Part shown: one piece after another, positions 51,101 to 59,644 of the stretch
Layout of the letters: every line of letters starts with the position of its first letter
Numbering within the stretch: the stretch's first letter is position 1
DNA from: Methanomicrobiaceae archaeon
GTDB taxonomy: Archaea > Halobacteriota > Methanomicrobia > Methanomicrobiales > Methanomicrobiaceae
NCBI GenBank assembly: GCA_016926855.1
Contig: JAFGNT010000017.1
Span: 1 to 64,000, forward strand
Length of the DNA: 64,000 nucleotides
Direction of reading: 5' to 3'
The notes under the pieces: generated by a model
Database searches by the model: none
What the model saw: only the letters and a program-made list of their open reading frames with translations
Told to the model about the DNA's origin: nothing
Translations under genes and position numbers: made by a program

Positions 51101-51161
51101 TTTACAAGGGTGTGCCCGGAAGGTCACATCCTGTAAATCAAACAAAAACGGAGGAACACGC

Positions 51162-51851
51162 ATGAAATATGGAAAACACCTTATCGCACTTATTGCCGGG
51201 TGTGCAGTCATCGCACTGGTCATTTCACCGGCAATCGCCTTTGCCGGTGCCTCCGGCTCGGGAGGTCATCCCGGGTGCGAGATGGCAGGGCACCTCGACC
51301 GCCTCGAAGAGCAGGGGTACGACATCTCTGCAATTCGAGCTGCCCTGGAGAGCGGTGACGGAGAGACTGCCCGCACACTGATGCGGCAGTTCATGGAAGA
51401 GCACCGTGATGAGCTCGAAATGCCCGCCCCTCCCGGCGATGGGAACCGTATGGCAGGACACCTCGACCGGCTGGAAGAGCAGGGATACGATGTCTCCGCG
51501 ATCCGCGCTGCCCTGGAGAGCGGTGACGGAGAGACTGCCCGCACACTGGTGCGGCAGTTCATGGAAGAGCACGGTGACGAGCTCGATTTTCCCATTCCAC
51601 CCCATGGCGGCAACCGGATGGCGGGACACCTCGGCCGGCTGGAAGAGCAGGGATACGATGTCTCCTCGATCCGTGCTGCCCTGGAGAGCGGTGACGAAGA
51701 GACTGTTCGCACACTGGTGCGGCAGTTCATGGAAGAGCATTGTGACGAACTCGATTTCCCCGCCCCTCCCGGCGACGGTACATGCGGTGCCGGTATGAAA
51801 CTGCGAACACAATGTATCTCTCCCTCAGGAATGAGCACCCGGATAAATTAA
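51162..51851 (+). CDS. Secreted three-repeat helical protein
   Basis: Protein of 229 residues with a signal peptide (about 1-30, LIALIAGCAVIALVISPAIAF) and three copies of a 56-residue helical unit (MAGHLDRLEEQGYDVSAIRA, then a Glu/Asp-rich helix and a Pro/Gly link). It contains a single Cys at the end of each outer part, and its C-terminus shows no membrane anchor. It may bind metal or act as a spacer at the cell surface. The repeats share long identical DNA stretches, so they are recent duplications. Confidence 0.72.
   Translation: MKYGKHLIALIAGCAVIALVISPAIAFAGASGSGGHPGCEMAGHLDRLEEQGYDISAIRAALESGDGETARTLMRQFMEEHRDELEMPAPPGDGNRMAGHLDRLEEQGYDVSAIRAALESGDGETARTLVRQFMEEHGDELDFPIPPHGGNRMAGHLGRLEEQGYDVSSIRAALESGDEETVRTLVRQFMEEHCDELDFPAPPGDGTCGAGMKLRTQCISPSGMSTRIN
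51282..51785 (+). repeat. Three direct repeats of 168 bases in the secreted protein gene
   Basis: Unit starts lie at 51282, 51450 and 51618. Units one and two share an identical run of more than 40 bases (around 51339-51380 and 51507-51548). The third unit is a little more diverged (for instance GAC GAA for GAC GGA). Spacing is exactly in frame. Confidence 0.9.
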
Positions 51852-52088
51852 AAAACACTCCCCCTCCCGGATCAGTGTGATACATCGCAGTTTATCCACC
51901 TCATCCCTCTCCTTTCATCCCGTGGGAAATTCCCCCCAATCCCCCGGGTTCATTTCCCCCTGCGATCCCCCGATATCCGGGTGATCCTGCCCTGCTCTCC
52001 GCATCCTGACTTTCTCCGGGCTGCGCTCTTGAAGAGGAAAGACAGTAAAAAAAGAGAGTAATCCTGCCGTTTCTATTCTGCCGGTGAT

Positions 52089-53711
52089 TTATTTACCGGA
52101 TTTACCCGTATTCTTCACGACGGAGGCATATCCGATGGTATTGCCGTCGGTCAACCTCACCCCCCCGATTGAACGGTTTTCCATCCGTTCGATAACGAGG
52201 GCCGCCGTGTCCTGCGGTACCTCAAAGACCGAGTACGTCCCGTAAATACTGATGGCACCGATGGATCTTCCCGGGATGCCGCTTTCGTTCGCAACCGCTC
52301 CTACGATATCTTTTGGCCTGATACGCTTGTCCCTGCCGAAATTCAGGTACAGGCGTACCATTCCCGGCTCGGCTCCCGGGTCCTGGTGCGGGAGTTCGGG
52401 TGCCTGCTCCGGTTCGCTCCCGGTATCGAGCGTTTGTTTCAGGAGGGCTGCGGCGATATCGACGGATGTATATTCATCAACCATCATCCGTTCGACAATC
52501 TCCTGATATTTCCCGATATCTCCGGCATTGATTATCTGTTTTACCGATTCGGTGAGGTTTTGCATCCTGCTCTCTTCAACATCGCGGGCGGTCGGGAGAG
52601 GTATCCGCGCAATCGAGATTCGTGCGTACTTCTGGATCGAGCGGAGCTTGAAGATCTCTTTCGGGTCAACGAATGTGATCGCCCGACCCTCCTTTCCGGC
52701 CCGCGCCGTCCGCCCGATACGGTGGACGTAATACTCGACATCCTGCGGGACATCGAAGTTGATGACCAGGTCGACATCCTCGACGTCTATCCCGCGTGCC
52801 GCCACGTCTGTGGCGATAAGCACATCGATTGCGCCGTTACGGAATGCGCCCATCACACGGTCACGCTGCGCCTGTTTGAGGTCGCCGTGAAGGCCTGCGG
52901 CAGAATACCCCCGGTTGTGCATCTGGGACGTCAGTTCGTCGACTCCTTTTTTCGTATTGGAAAAGACGAGCGTTAGGCCGGGATCATACATATCGAGGAG
53001 CCGGGAGAGAATTTCGAGTTTGTCCCGGTTTCTGACTTCGAGATAAAGCTGCTCTATCTGAGGAACGACCAGTTCCCCGTGCTGGACACGGACGAACTTG
53101 GGATTTTTCTGGAATCTCTTCGTGATCTCGAGAATTGGCTTTGGCATCGTTGCCGAGAAGAGGATTGTCTGGCGTTCGCGGGGAGTTTCACCGAGAATGG
53201 TCTCGATATCATCGCGAAAGCCCATGTCGAGCATCTGATCCGCCTCGTCGAGGACGACCATCTTGACGTTCGAGAGAGAGAGGGTGCCGCGGTCAAGGTG
53301 GTCGAGCACCCGTCCCGGTGTCCCGACGACAACATGCGCCCCGGATTTCAGCCCCCGGAACTGCCGTTCGATGGGCTGTCCGCCGTAGACAGGGAGCACC
53401 GTAAGCTGGGCGTGGTATTTTGCCAGCCGTGCGAATTCCTCGGCTGTCTGGATTGCCAGTTCGCGAGTCGGCGAAAGGATGATGACCTGCGTTGCACGGT
53501 CTTTCGCATCGATCCGTTCAATAGCGGGGATGACGAATGCAGCGGTCTTGCCGGTCCCGGTCTGGGCCTGGCCGGTCACATCGTCTCCGCTCAGGATTGG
53601 GGGGATTGAGAGAGTCTGGATAGGGGTGGGCTCCTCAAAGCCCATATCAGCGATGGCGTGGAGCGTATTGTGCGAGATATCAAAGTTTGAAAAAGTTACG
53701 GGTTCTTCCAT
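52089..53711 (-). CDS. DEAD-box ATP-dependent RNA helicase (CsdA/CshA-like)
   Basis: Helicase of 540 residues. Motifs in order: Q motif EEPTPIQTLSIP, AQTGTGKTAAF (I), VLDEADQML (II, DEAD), FSATMP (III), and HRIGRTARAGKEGR (VI). After the two RecA domains comes a linker and, at about 455-530, a DbpA-like RNA-binding domain (VRLYLNFGRDKRIRPKDI, SIGAISIYGTYSVFEV). This combination is typical of cold-shock and ribosome-assembly helicases. ATG 53711 has a TATA box about 30 bases upstream. Confidence 0.93.
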   Translation of the reverse strand: MEEPVTFSNFDISHNTLHAIADMGFEEPTPIQTLSIPPILSGDDVTGQAQTGTGKTAAFVIPAIERIDAKDRATQVIILSPTRELAIQTAEEFARLAKYHAQLTVLPVYGGQPIERQFRGLKSGAHVVVGTPGRVLDHLDRGTLSLSNVKMVVLDEADQMLDMGFRDDIETILGETPRERQTILFSATMPKPILEITKRFQKNPKFVRVQHGELVVPQIEQLYLEVRNRDKLEILSRLLDMYDPGLTLVFSNTKKGVDELTSQMHNRGYSAAGLHGDLKQAQRDRVMGAFRNGAIDVLIATDVAARGIDVEDVDLVINFDVPQDVEYYVHRIGRTARAGKEGRAITFVDPKEIFKLRSIQKYARISIARIPLPTARDVEESRMQNLTESVKQIINAGDIGKYQEIVERMMVDEYTSVDIAAALLKQTLDTGSEPEQAPELPHQDPGAEPGMVRLYLNFGRDKRIRPKDIVGAVANESGIPGRSIGAISIYGTYSVFEVPQDTAALVIERMENRSIGGVRLTDGNTIGYASVVKNTGKSGK

Positions 53712-53735
53712 TCTGTACGCATAGGTTTCCAGACC

Positions 53736-53747
53736 TCTTTATAGGTG
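53736..53747 (-). promoter_or_regulatory. TATA box of the DEAD-box helicase gene
   Basis: Minus-strand CCACCTATAAAG lies about 30 bases upstream of the helicase ATG, leaving a very short leader. Confidence 0.5.
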
Positions 53748-54067
53748 GTGTCGGGGATGATGAGACGTGAATGGATTCAGACCACAGGACCGCACCTGAG
53801 TACCAAAAGAGTGCCGGGTTGGGACGTAAACGGGCCGGTTGCCATGCCGCGCATAGTCCGCAAAGCGGTGCTCCGCGGGATTGTTAAGCTCTTTCCTGCG
53901 ATCGGGGAGAAGCGTGAGGTACGCTGTCGTATTGATAAGAAAATAAGCCTTCCGGGGCCTATTCAGGTCGGAGATAGTGTGTCCTGACCATCAGCCGTTT
54001 CCCTGAATCGTCGTTTCGAGCCGGGAGTTCCGGCGGACACTCCCCTGAACCGGTGCCCGATCCACAC
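53748..54067. other. Gap of 320 bases with no supported gene
   Basis: An open frame of 80 codons on the plus strand (53745-53987) starts inside the helicase promoter and has no family likeness; I do not count it as a gene. No stem-loop, tRNA or repeat was recognised. The right end borders the 3-prime side of the lipoprotein gene at 54068. Confidence 0.4.
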
Positions 54068-54499
54068 TCACCCGATTTCCTGACCGGTAGCAATTATCTC
54101 GTTCAGCTCGCCGACAAGTTTCGCAAGTGCCTCGGGGACGGCCCCGTCCTGCGCCCGCACTGTCTTCCCGCCTGCCGTTACCTCGTATGTGAAACGATCA
54201 GCCCCCGGTACTGAAGGTGTATATTCTGGTTCAAGGGATAGAAATGCCTCTGATTCGACGGCAGCCCGTACTCTGGCGATTGATTCGGGCTGGATGGTAA
54301 AAACGGAGACGTCTCCCAACGAGGTGACTGCCACCGTCCCGTTTTCATAGACAACAACCCTGTCGTCAAACCCTGCGATACCCCCTGTCCTCTGGTATTC
54401 GACCAGAACAGGGGAATCGCCGGCGGATGTGCAGCCTGCCGCAATGAACGGCACGAGGATAACCGCGAGCAGGATCAGGGAGGAGATATGGTGTGTCAT
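54068..54499 (-). CDS. Small lipoprotein
   Basis: Protein of 143 residues. The N-terminus (LILLAVILVPFIAAGCTSAG) ends in a lipobox with Cys near residue 23, so it should be lipid-anchored outside the cell membrane. The rest is one beta-rich domain (VLVEYQRTGGIAGFDDRVVVY, FTYEVTAGGKTVRAQDG) like those of other archaeal surface lipoproteins of unknown role. Confidence 0.72.
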   Translation of the reverse strand: MTHHISSLILLAVILVPFIAAGCTSAGDSPVLVEYQRTGGIAGFDDRVVVYENGTVAVTSLGDVSVFTIQPESIARVRAAVESEAFLSLEPEYTPSVPGADRFTYEVTAGGKTVRAQDGAVPEALAKLVGELNEIIATGQEIG

Positions 54500-54624
54500 A
54501 CCGACCGAAAGTAAAACGCTCACGATATTAATGGATCCGCATATCCCGGATTGCCCTGTCATCCTCTCCGATCCCGGGAAAGCTTTTCACCGGCCACAGT
54601 ACATCACTTACCGGGGCGAATCAT

Positions 54625-55428
54625 ATGGCCGGAGACCTGAAGGGTGCTGTCCTGAACCGCTGCAGGGATATGGATATTCCGCTTGCTGGTGTAGCAAATG
54701 TGGAACGCTGGGAGCATCCTCTGTTTGAGCCATGGATCCCGGAGGAGTTCTTCCCTCAGGCGATATTTCCCGAGGCACGTTCGGTCATTGTCATCGGGCT
54801 CCCGGTCATCCTGCCGGTGCTGGAGACTGCTCCCTCAATCTGGTACCGGGAGCTCTATACCACCGTAAATATCATGCTGGACCAGTATACGTACCGCCTT
54901 GCCGCGTTCCTCACCGATCAGGGGTACCCCTCCGTCTTTGTCCCGAGGGACGGATACGGCGATGTAGAGGTGCTGCTTGAGAACCCGGTTGCTTTCTTTT
55001 CACAGCGGCATGCCGCTTTCCTTGCCGGGCTCGGGACATTCGGGGTGAATAATATGCTTCTGACGCGGGAGTATGGTCCGCGGGTGCGTTTCGGCTCCGT
55101 CTTTACCGCTGCCGTTCTCTCTCCCGACCCGTTATCAGGGGAAGATTTCTGTACGCACTGTATGCTATGCGTGCACCACTGCCCGTCACACGCACTCGAC
55201 GAGGACGACTATCCGCGCGGGCTGACGGACAAGTATGCCTGTGCCTCGCATAGCGCCGGACTGAAGAAACGGCAGATCGCCCCCTGCGGGATCTGCCTGA
55301 AAGTCTGTCCGGCAGGCGAGGACCGGGCGCACTACGGTCGCCCGGACGCTGCCATGTACGGGAAGAGAGAAGAGTATCCGCGATATCATCAGGCCTGGGA
55401 TCATGTCCGGTCTTTCGGGGGAAGATGA
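54625..55428 (+). CDS. 4Fe-4S double-cluster protein related to epoxyqueuosine reductase
   Basis: Protein of 267 residues. The C-terminal third holds two [4Fe-4S] motifs (CTHCMLCVHHCP and CGICLKVCPAGED), and the N-terminal part is a cobalamin-binding-like domain of the QueG family (ARSVIVIGLP, FFSQRHAAFLAGLGTFGVNN, REYGPRVRFGSVFT). Full QueG proteins are longer, about 340-380 residues. It may be a reductase of an unknown substrate rather than a queuosine enzyme, since archaea use archaeosine. Confidence 0.8.
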   Translation: MAGDLKGAVLNRCRDMDIPLAGVANVERWEHPLFEPWIPEEFFPQAIFPEARSVIVIGLPVILPVLETAPSIWYRELYTTVNIMLDQYTYRLAAFLTDQGYPSVFVPRDGYGDVEVLLENPVAFFSQRHAAFLAGLGTFGVNNMLLTREYGPRVRFGSVFTAAVLSPDPLSGEDFCTHCMLCVHHCPSHALDEDDYPRGLTDKYACASHSAGLKKRQIAPCGICLKVCPAGEDRAHYGRPDAAMYGKREEYPRYHQAWDHVRSFGGR

Positions 55429-55523
55429 GGGCCTTCCCATCCCGGTTCCCTGCAGAGAGACCGACCGGCACGGTGATTATGAAAAAACAGTGATTATAAT
55501 GTAATTCAGGTCATATTTTGGGA

Positions 55524-55537
55524 TTTTATAATAAATA
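55524..55537 (+). promoter_or_regulatory. TATA box of the DUF2769 gene
   Basis: TTTTATAATAAATA lies about 35-45 bases upstream of the ATG at 55570; the leader is short. Confidence 0.5.
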
Positions 55538-55569
55538 TTAAATATCGGTGTGACAGTCTGTCTCTTATT

Positions 55570-55890
55570 ATGGATATGCAGACCTATCAGGATCTGATGC
55601 TGGCAGTCGATCTCTCAAAAGATGAAAAGAAGCTGATTCTTGAAAAACGTCAGAAACAGTGTCTTTGCAGGCAATGCCCCACGTACATGGAGTGTTCCGG
55701 GGAGGAGGCATCCGTCTTCTGTACAATTGGTAAAAGCAATTGCATCACCCGGGAAATCGAATGCCTCTGTCCCACCTGTCCCTTCGCAGCAGAATTCGGG
55801 CTGAAAAACACATTTTTCTGCACCCGTGGGTCGGAAAAGCAGCAGCTCCTTGTCGAGACACTTCAGGTCAGGAAAACCTGGGTTGAGTAA
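55570..55890 (+). CDS. DUF2769 cysteine-rich protein
   Basis: Protein of 106 residues of the DUF2769 family. Eight Cys in CLCRQCPTYMEC and CLCPTCPFAAEFG patterns plus an FC-IG-K-S motif (SVFCTIGKSNCI) suggest a zinc or Fe-S site. Two similar halves (residues 32-62 and 64-90) appear to be an internal duplication. It is widespread in methanogens, with unknown function. Confidence 0.87.
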   Translation: MDMQTYQDLMLAVDLSKDEKKLILEKRQKQCLCRQCPTYMECSGEEASVFCTIGKSNCITREIECLCPTCPFAAEFGLKNTFFCTRGSEKQQLLVETLQVRKTWVE

Positions 55891-56074
55891 GTTTAACCGG
55901 CTGCATGATGCACCCGGTGCCGGTAAACAGACGCGTCCGGGAGGTGGTATCCGGGGATCCGGCAACGCACTCGCGATTCCGTACGTTTCCCAACTGCATC
56001 TCTCTCACCGGACTGTCTTCCCTGGTACAGCTTTTTTTGGTCTACAGTTCCCGTGAAAGGTGTACCGGGCGTTC

Positions 56075-56428
56075 TTATTCCTGGTGGATCTTTTCGAGAT
56101 GGAAGATCGAGATGCCGGTAGGAACGGACGAGGTGTCGGTTCCCGAGGGAACGGCGAGGATCCTTTCAAGGATCGAGACATTCTTTCCGGAGAGGTTGCT
56201 GACATAGTGATCGATGCGCCGTATATGGTCGTCGGTGATCGTCCGTGCCGCTTCCACCGTACAGATGCTTCGCTCGATGTTTTCGCCCGACCGCTTTTCA
56301 ATCAGAAAATCCGGCTGAATGCCTGTCCCCTCGGTGCGATCGTATATCGCCCATCCCCTGCTTCCCGGGTACCACTCCTGAAGTTTCTTACGGACGTGCG
56401 GATAGAGTTCCTCTTTTTTCAGTACCAT
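56075..56428 (-). CDS. Hypothetical protein with a nuclease-like core
   Basis: Protein of 117 residues, highly charged. Strand pattern and a GIQPDFLIEKRSGENIER...CTVEAAR arrangement recall the PD-(D/E)xK fold, but the usual ExK is VEAA, so catalysis is doubtful. No signal or membrane span. It is next to the decayed aminotransferase on the same strand but not obviously related to it. Confidence 0.5.
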   Translation of the reverse strand: MVLKKEELYPHVRKKLQEWYPGSRGWAIYDRTEGTGIQPDFLIEKRSGENIERSICTVEAARTITDDHIRRIDHYVSNLSGKNVSILERILAVPSGTDTSSVPTGISIFHLEKIHQE

Positions 56429-56584
56429 GGTCCATCAGAACGATCCATATTTATTATGTTATTTATATATTTGCGATGATATAGTCTGACTATCTCGGAA
56501 AAATGGTGTCTTTACACCTGTTGCGATGACAACACACTTTCCCCCGGCCCGGTGGATTCAATGATGATGACACTTCCCTGCGGG

Positions 56585-57711
56585 TTATTTCCGGATCGTC
56601 TCGATAACGTCTGCAATAATTTTTATACCCGCCTTTATCTGGTCAGGATCAGCGTTCGAGAAGTTGAATCTCGCTGTCCGGTCACCCCCGCCGTCAGTGT
56701 GGAAAGGGGAGCCCGGGGAGCACGATCACGTTTCGTTTCGCTGCTTTCCGGAAAAGTTCCTCCGATGAGATGCCTTCGGGGAATGTGGCCCAGATAAACA
56801 TGTCGCCATGAGCGCCGCCCGGGAGGAGTACGCCGCAGTGATCTTCCTGATATGGGCGTCGATATCGTTATCTTCGAGGTATTGTGCGAGAATTCTCTGG
56901 CTCAGGTAATTTGAGTGGAGATCGGACGCCTGCTTTGCAACGATAAGCTTCTCCATGATGTCTTCGGGTGCGTAGAGCCAGCCGAGCCTCATACCGGGCG
57001 AGAAGATCTTTGAAAAGGACCCCATCATGATACCCTCCCCGGGGAGGTACCGTGTTACCGGTATTCCTGCCGTGCCGTCAAACCTCAGTTCACCCAACGC
57101 ATCGTCCTCGACGAAGACGGTGTCGGTTTCTGACAGCATTTTTCCCAATTCGCGCCTTTTCTGCTCCGAATAGGTGATGCCTGACGGATTCTGTGAATTC
57201 GGGATGCCATAGAAGATTTTCGGATTATTTTCCTGCAGGACCCGGGAGAGTTCTCCGGTGTCAGGCCCGTCGTCATGCAGGGAAATTGCACGGAATTTTG
57301 GCTCGAACAATGAAAATGCCTGGATTGCACCGAGATAACCGGGTCTTTCGAGTGCAACCGGGTCACCGGGATCGATGAAGATCTTGCCGATCAGGTCAAG
57401 GCCCTGCTGCGAGCCGTTTATGATCAGGATCTCGTCCCTCCGGCCGAAAGGCCATAACGCTTCCTGTAGCGGTCTGCGATGAACTGCCTGAGCGGCTCGT
57501 ACCCTTCTGTTGTCGAGTACTGGAGGGCGGCCTTCCCGTCTTCCCTGATGACATCGCATGCCGCTTTTTCGATACCTGCAACATCAATCAGGTCGGGATT
57601 CGGAAGTCCGCCTGCAAAGGATGTGACTCCGGGATTCAGTGTCACCTTCAGTATTTCCCTGATACAGGATTTCGGGGTCGTGTCCATCCTGCGAGAGTAC
57701 CGATATGCCAT
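56585..57711 (-). pseudogene. Decayed PLP-dependent aminotransferase (MocR/ARO8-like)
   Basis: The 5-prime part (57424-57711) encodes a good start of a class I/II aminotransferase (GVTSFAGGLPNPDLIDVAGI, LQYSTTEGYEPLRQFIADRY) and then meets a frameshift near 57436-57445. The frame that follows (about 56800-57460) reads INGSQQGLDLIGKIF, NSQNPSGITYSEQ and GSFSKIFSPGMRLGWLYAP, including the PLP Lys in SFSKIF. Near 56810 about 25 codons are missing together with a shift, and a third shift near 56710 is needed to reach RFNFSNADPDQIKAG and the stop at 56585-56587. Sequencing errors are unlikely to explain three lesions. Confidence 0.8.
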
Positions 57712-57795
57712 AGTTCTTTTATTCCTTCCCGTGTGACGCGAAAAAACGAGAGGGCGGGACAACACCTATTGCCACAGAGCACAACAGTCCCTCCC

Positions 57796-58437
57796 ATGAA
57801 ACGAACTGTGATGCTTCTGATCCTTCTGGGAGGGCTCTTCCTGTGTGCGGCGTGCACCGAGACGGGACCTGCCGAACCCACCCCGGCGGAAACCCTGTCG
57901 CCGGGTACGGCCACTCCCGTGGTGACGGTGAGCCCGGGAACTGCTGTACCGTGGGTGGCCGACGGCAGTATCGGTGAGAACGAATACGGTGACAGTGTTG
58001 CTTTTGCCAACGGTAAAATGGCAGTCTACTGGAAAACAGACCCGGATACACTCTATATGGCTCTCCGAGGCGAGGGCACCGGATGGGTTTCGATCGGATT
58101 TGAACCCACCACCGCGATGAAGGACGCAGACATGCTGTTCGGGTATGTTGAAGACGGGAACGTGGTCCTTTTTGACATGAACTCAACCGGGACGTTCGGG
58201 CCGCATCCTCCCGACACCGATCTCGGAGGTACGAGTGATATCCTCGCATACGGGGGGTCGGAGTCGGGCGGCGTGACGATCATCGAATTTTCACGGCTGA
58301 TGAACACGGGTGATGCCTACGACCGGACGCTCACGCACGGACAGAGAGTGAAATTCATCTGGGGTCTCGCGAATGCCGATTCGGCGACATTCAGGCATAA
58401 CATCGCCAAAGGATCAGGAGAACTCGTACTGGCATAG
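57796..58437 (+). CDS. DOMON-domain lipoprotein
   Basis: Surface lipoprotein of 213 residues. The signal (LLILLGGLFLCAAC) has the lipobox Cys at about residue 19; a Thr/Pro spacer of about 30 residues follows. The DOMON domain (about 55-210) starts WKTDPDTLYMALRGEGTGWVSIGF and has DADMLFGYVEDG and FIWGLANADS, as in haem- or sugar-binding redox domains such as cytochrome b561 partners. It may bind haem or a sugar outside the membrane; the ligand residues are not certain. Confidence 0.85.
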   Translation: MKRTVMLLILLGGLFLCAACTETGPAEPTPAETLSPGTATPVVTVSPGTAVPWVADGSIGENEYGDSVAFANGKMAVYWKTDPDTLYMALRGEGTGWVSIGFEPTTAMKDADMLFGYVEDGNVVLFDMNSTGTFGPHPPDTDLGGTSDILAYGGSESGGVTIIEFSRLMNTGDAYDRTLTHGQRVKFIWGLANADSATFRHNIAKGSGELVLA

Positions 58438-58530
58438 GGAGCGGGGAATTATTCCTGATTCCCTTTTTTTCGCCGGGACTGACAGGTTGCCCGGAGGAAC
58501 AGTCCAAACAACGATCCGGGGCCCGATTTC

Positions 58531-58758
58531 TCAGTCCCCGGGCGTATGCAGATCGGGCCTGCAGAAATCAGTCCTCACGATCACCGGGCCGGACGGGTCA
58601 ATGCCATAATATCCGGGATGGTCGAGCAGGGCTGACACATTGATCTTCATCTGAATCAGGTCTTCGTAGGTGAAGAGCTCCGAAACCCTGGTACTCCCGG
58701 AGATGTAGGTGACGAAAACCCCGTTTACACTGGGTGTGGCCTCGACAACGGGTTCCAT
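58531..58758 (-). CDS. Small protein, paralogue of the gene at 44215
   Basis: Protein of 75 residues: the beta hairpin NGVFVTYISG and the helix pair FTYEDLIQMKINVSALLDHPG match the protein at 44215-44412 (about 20 of 46 residues identical). It has an extra C-terminal tail (FCRPDLHTPGD) lacking in the other copy. Genomic neighbours of the two copies differ. Confidence 0.6.
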   Translation of the reverse strand: MEPVVEATPSVNGVFVTYISGSTRVSELFTYEDLIQMKINVSALLDHPGYYGIDPSGPVIVRTDFCRPDLHTPGD

Positions 58759-58809
58759 GGAGTGGACTTTTGGAGGACAGACCAGATAATGCTATGTCGA
58801 TTCCGGAGC

Positions 58810-58817
58810 GAAAAAAA
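58810..58817 (-). terminator. T tract after the dienelactone hydrolase gene
   Basis: On the minus strand CATTCTTTTTTTCGC begins about 17 bases after the stop codon at 58834. Confidence 0.4.
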
Positions 58818-58833
58818 GAATGGGGGCGGGAGC

Positions 58834-59592
58834 CTATATGAGCGTCCTCGTAAAGAAGTCCACCATCTCCCCGTACGCATCCTGTGCGACGAAACTCTGT
58901 GAAAGAGTCCCGTTTTCGATCATAAACCCGTGCGGTTCGCCCTGGTAGACTTTCAGTTCGAAGTACTTGTCCGCCTCATCAAGCTCGGTTATAAAGTGGT
59001 AGATGTTCGCGACCGGGCTTGGCTGGTCCCGGGATCCGTGGATGATCAGCATCGGATCGACGAGGTCGCCGATGTGCTCTGCAGGAGTTGTCTCGTTGTT
59101 AAACCCGCCCGAATAGGGGAAACCGTACCACGCGACACCGGATTTGAACTCCTCAATCTGCGGCAGGAAGAGCATGGTGTAGCGTCCTCCGGCACAGAAT
59201 CCCGTCAGGCCGAGGCGGCCCGGGTCCACGTCGCCGCGGGTTTTTACGTGGGCGATCGTATCACGTATCAGCAGTTCCACCACACCGTCCTCCGGACTCT
59301 GGTCGTAGGTCTGCCACGCGGGTACGATGACCACGAATCCCTCCGCGGCAAAGAGATCCGCCATGTCCCGGTAGCCGGGCTCAAGCCCGTTGAACGAGTG
59401 TATCAGCACCACACCCGGATATTTCCCTTCCCCGTCCGGCGATGCGGTATAGGCCGGGTAATTCCTCCCGCCGCTTGAGATGTCCACCGTCGTACCTTTC
59501 TGCCCCCCGTCACCGCCCGCTCCGCCGGAATCGGTACACCCGGCGAGCACGATGAGGGATGCCACCACCATAACCAGGATGAGTTTTCTCAT
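58834..59592 (-). CDS. Dienelactone-hydrolase family lipoprotein
   Basis: Lipid-anchored alpha/beta hydrolase of 252 residues. The signal (LILVMVVASLIVLAGC) has a lipobox; the nucleophile is Cys in GFCAGGRYT (about residue 138), as in dienelactone hydrolases, with Asp in IIHGSRDQPSP and His in GEPHGFMIEN completing the triad. The exterior location suggests hydrolysis of small esters or lactones outside the cell. A T7 tract follows the stop. Confidence 0.88.
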   Translation of the reverse strand: MRKLILVMVVASLIVLAGCTDSGGAGGDGGQKGTTVDISSGGRNYPAYTASPDGEGKYPGVVLIHSFNGLEPGYRDMADLFAAEGFVVIVPAWQTYDQSPEDGVVELLIRDTIAHVKTRGDVDPGRLGLTGFCAGGRYTMLFLPQIEEFKSGVAWYGFPYSGGFNNETTPAEHIGDLVDPMLIIHGSRDQPSPVANIYHFITELDEADKYFELKVYQGEPHGFMIENGTLSQSFVAQDAYGEMVDFFTRTLI

Positions 59593-59644
59593 ACCTCTCC
59601 CTCCTCATGGAATGCATGCACATACACGCCCTCCCATATAACCG

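Noticed and set aside
53745-53987. 80-codon plus-strand frame upstream of the helicase
   Set aside because: It starts within the helicase TATA box and has no family likeness or ribosome site.
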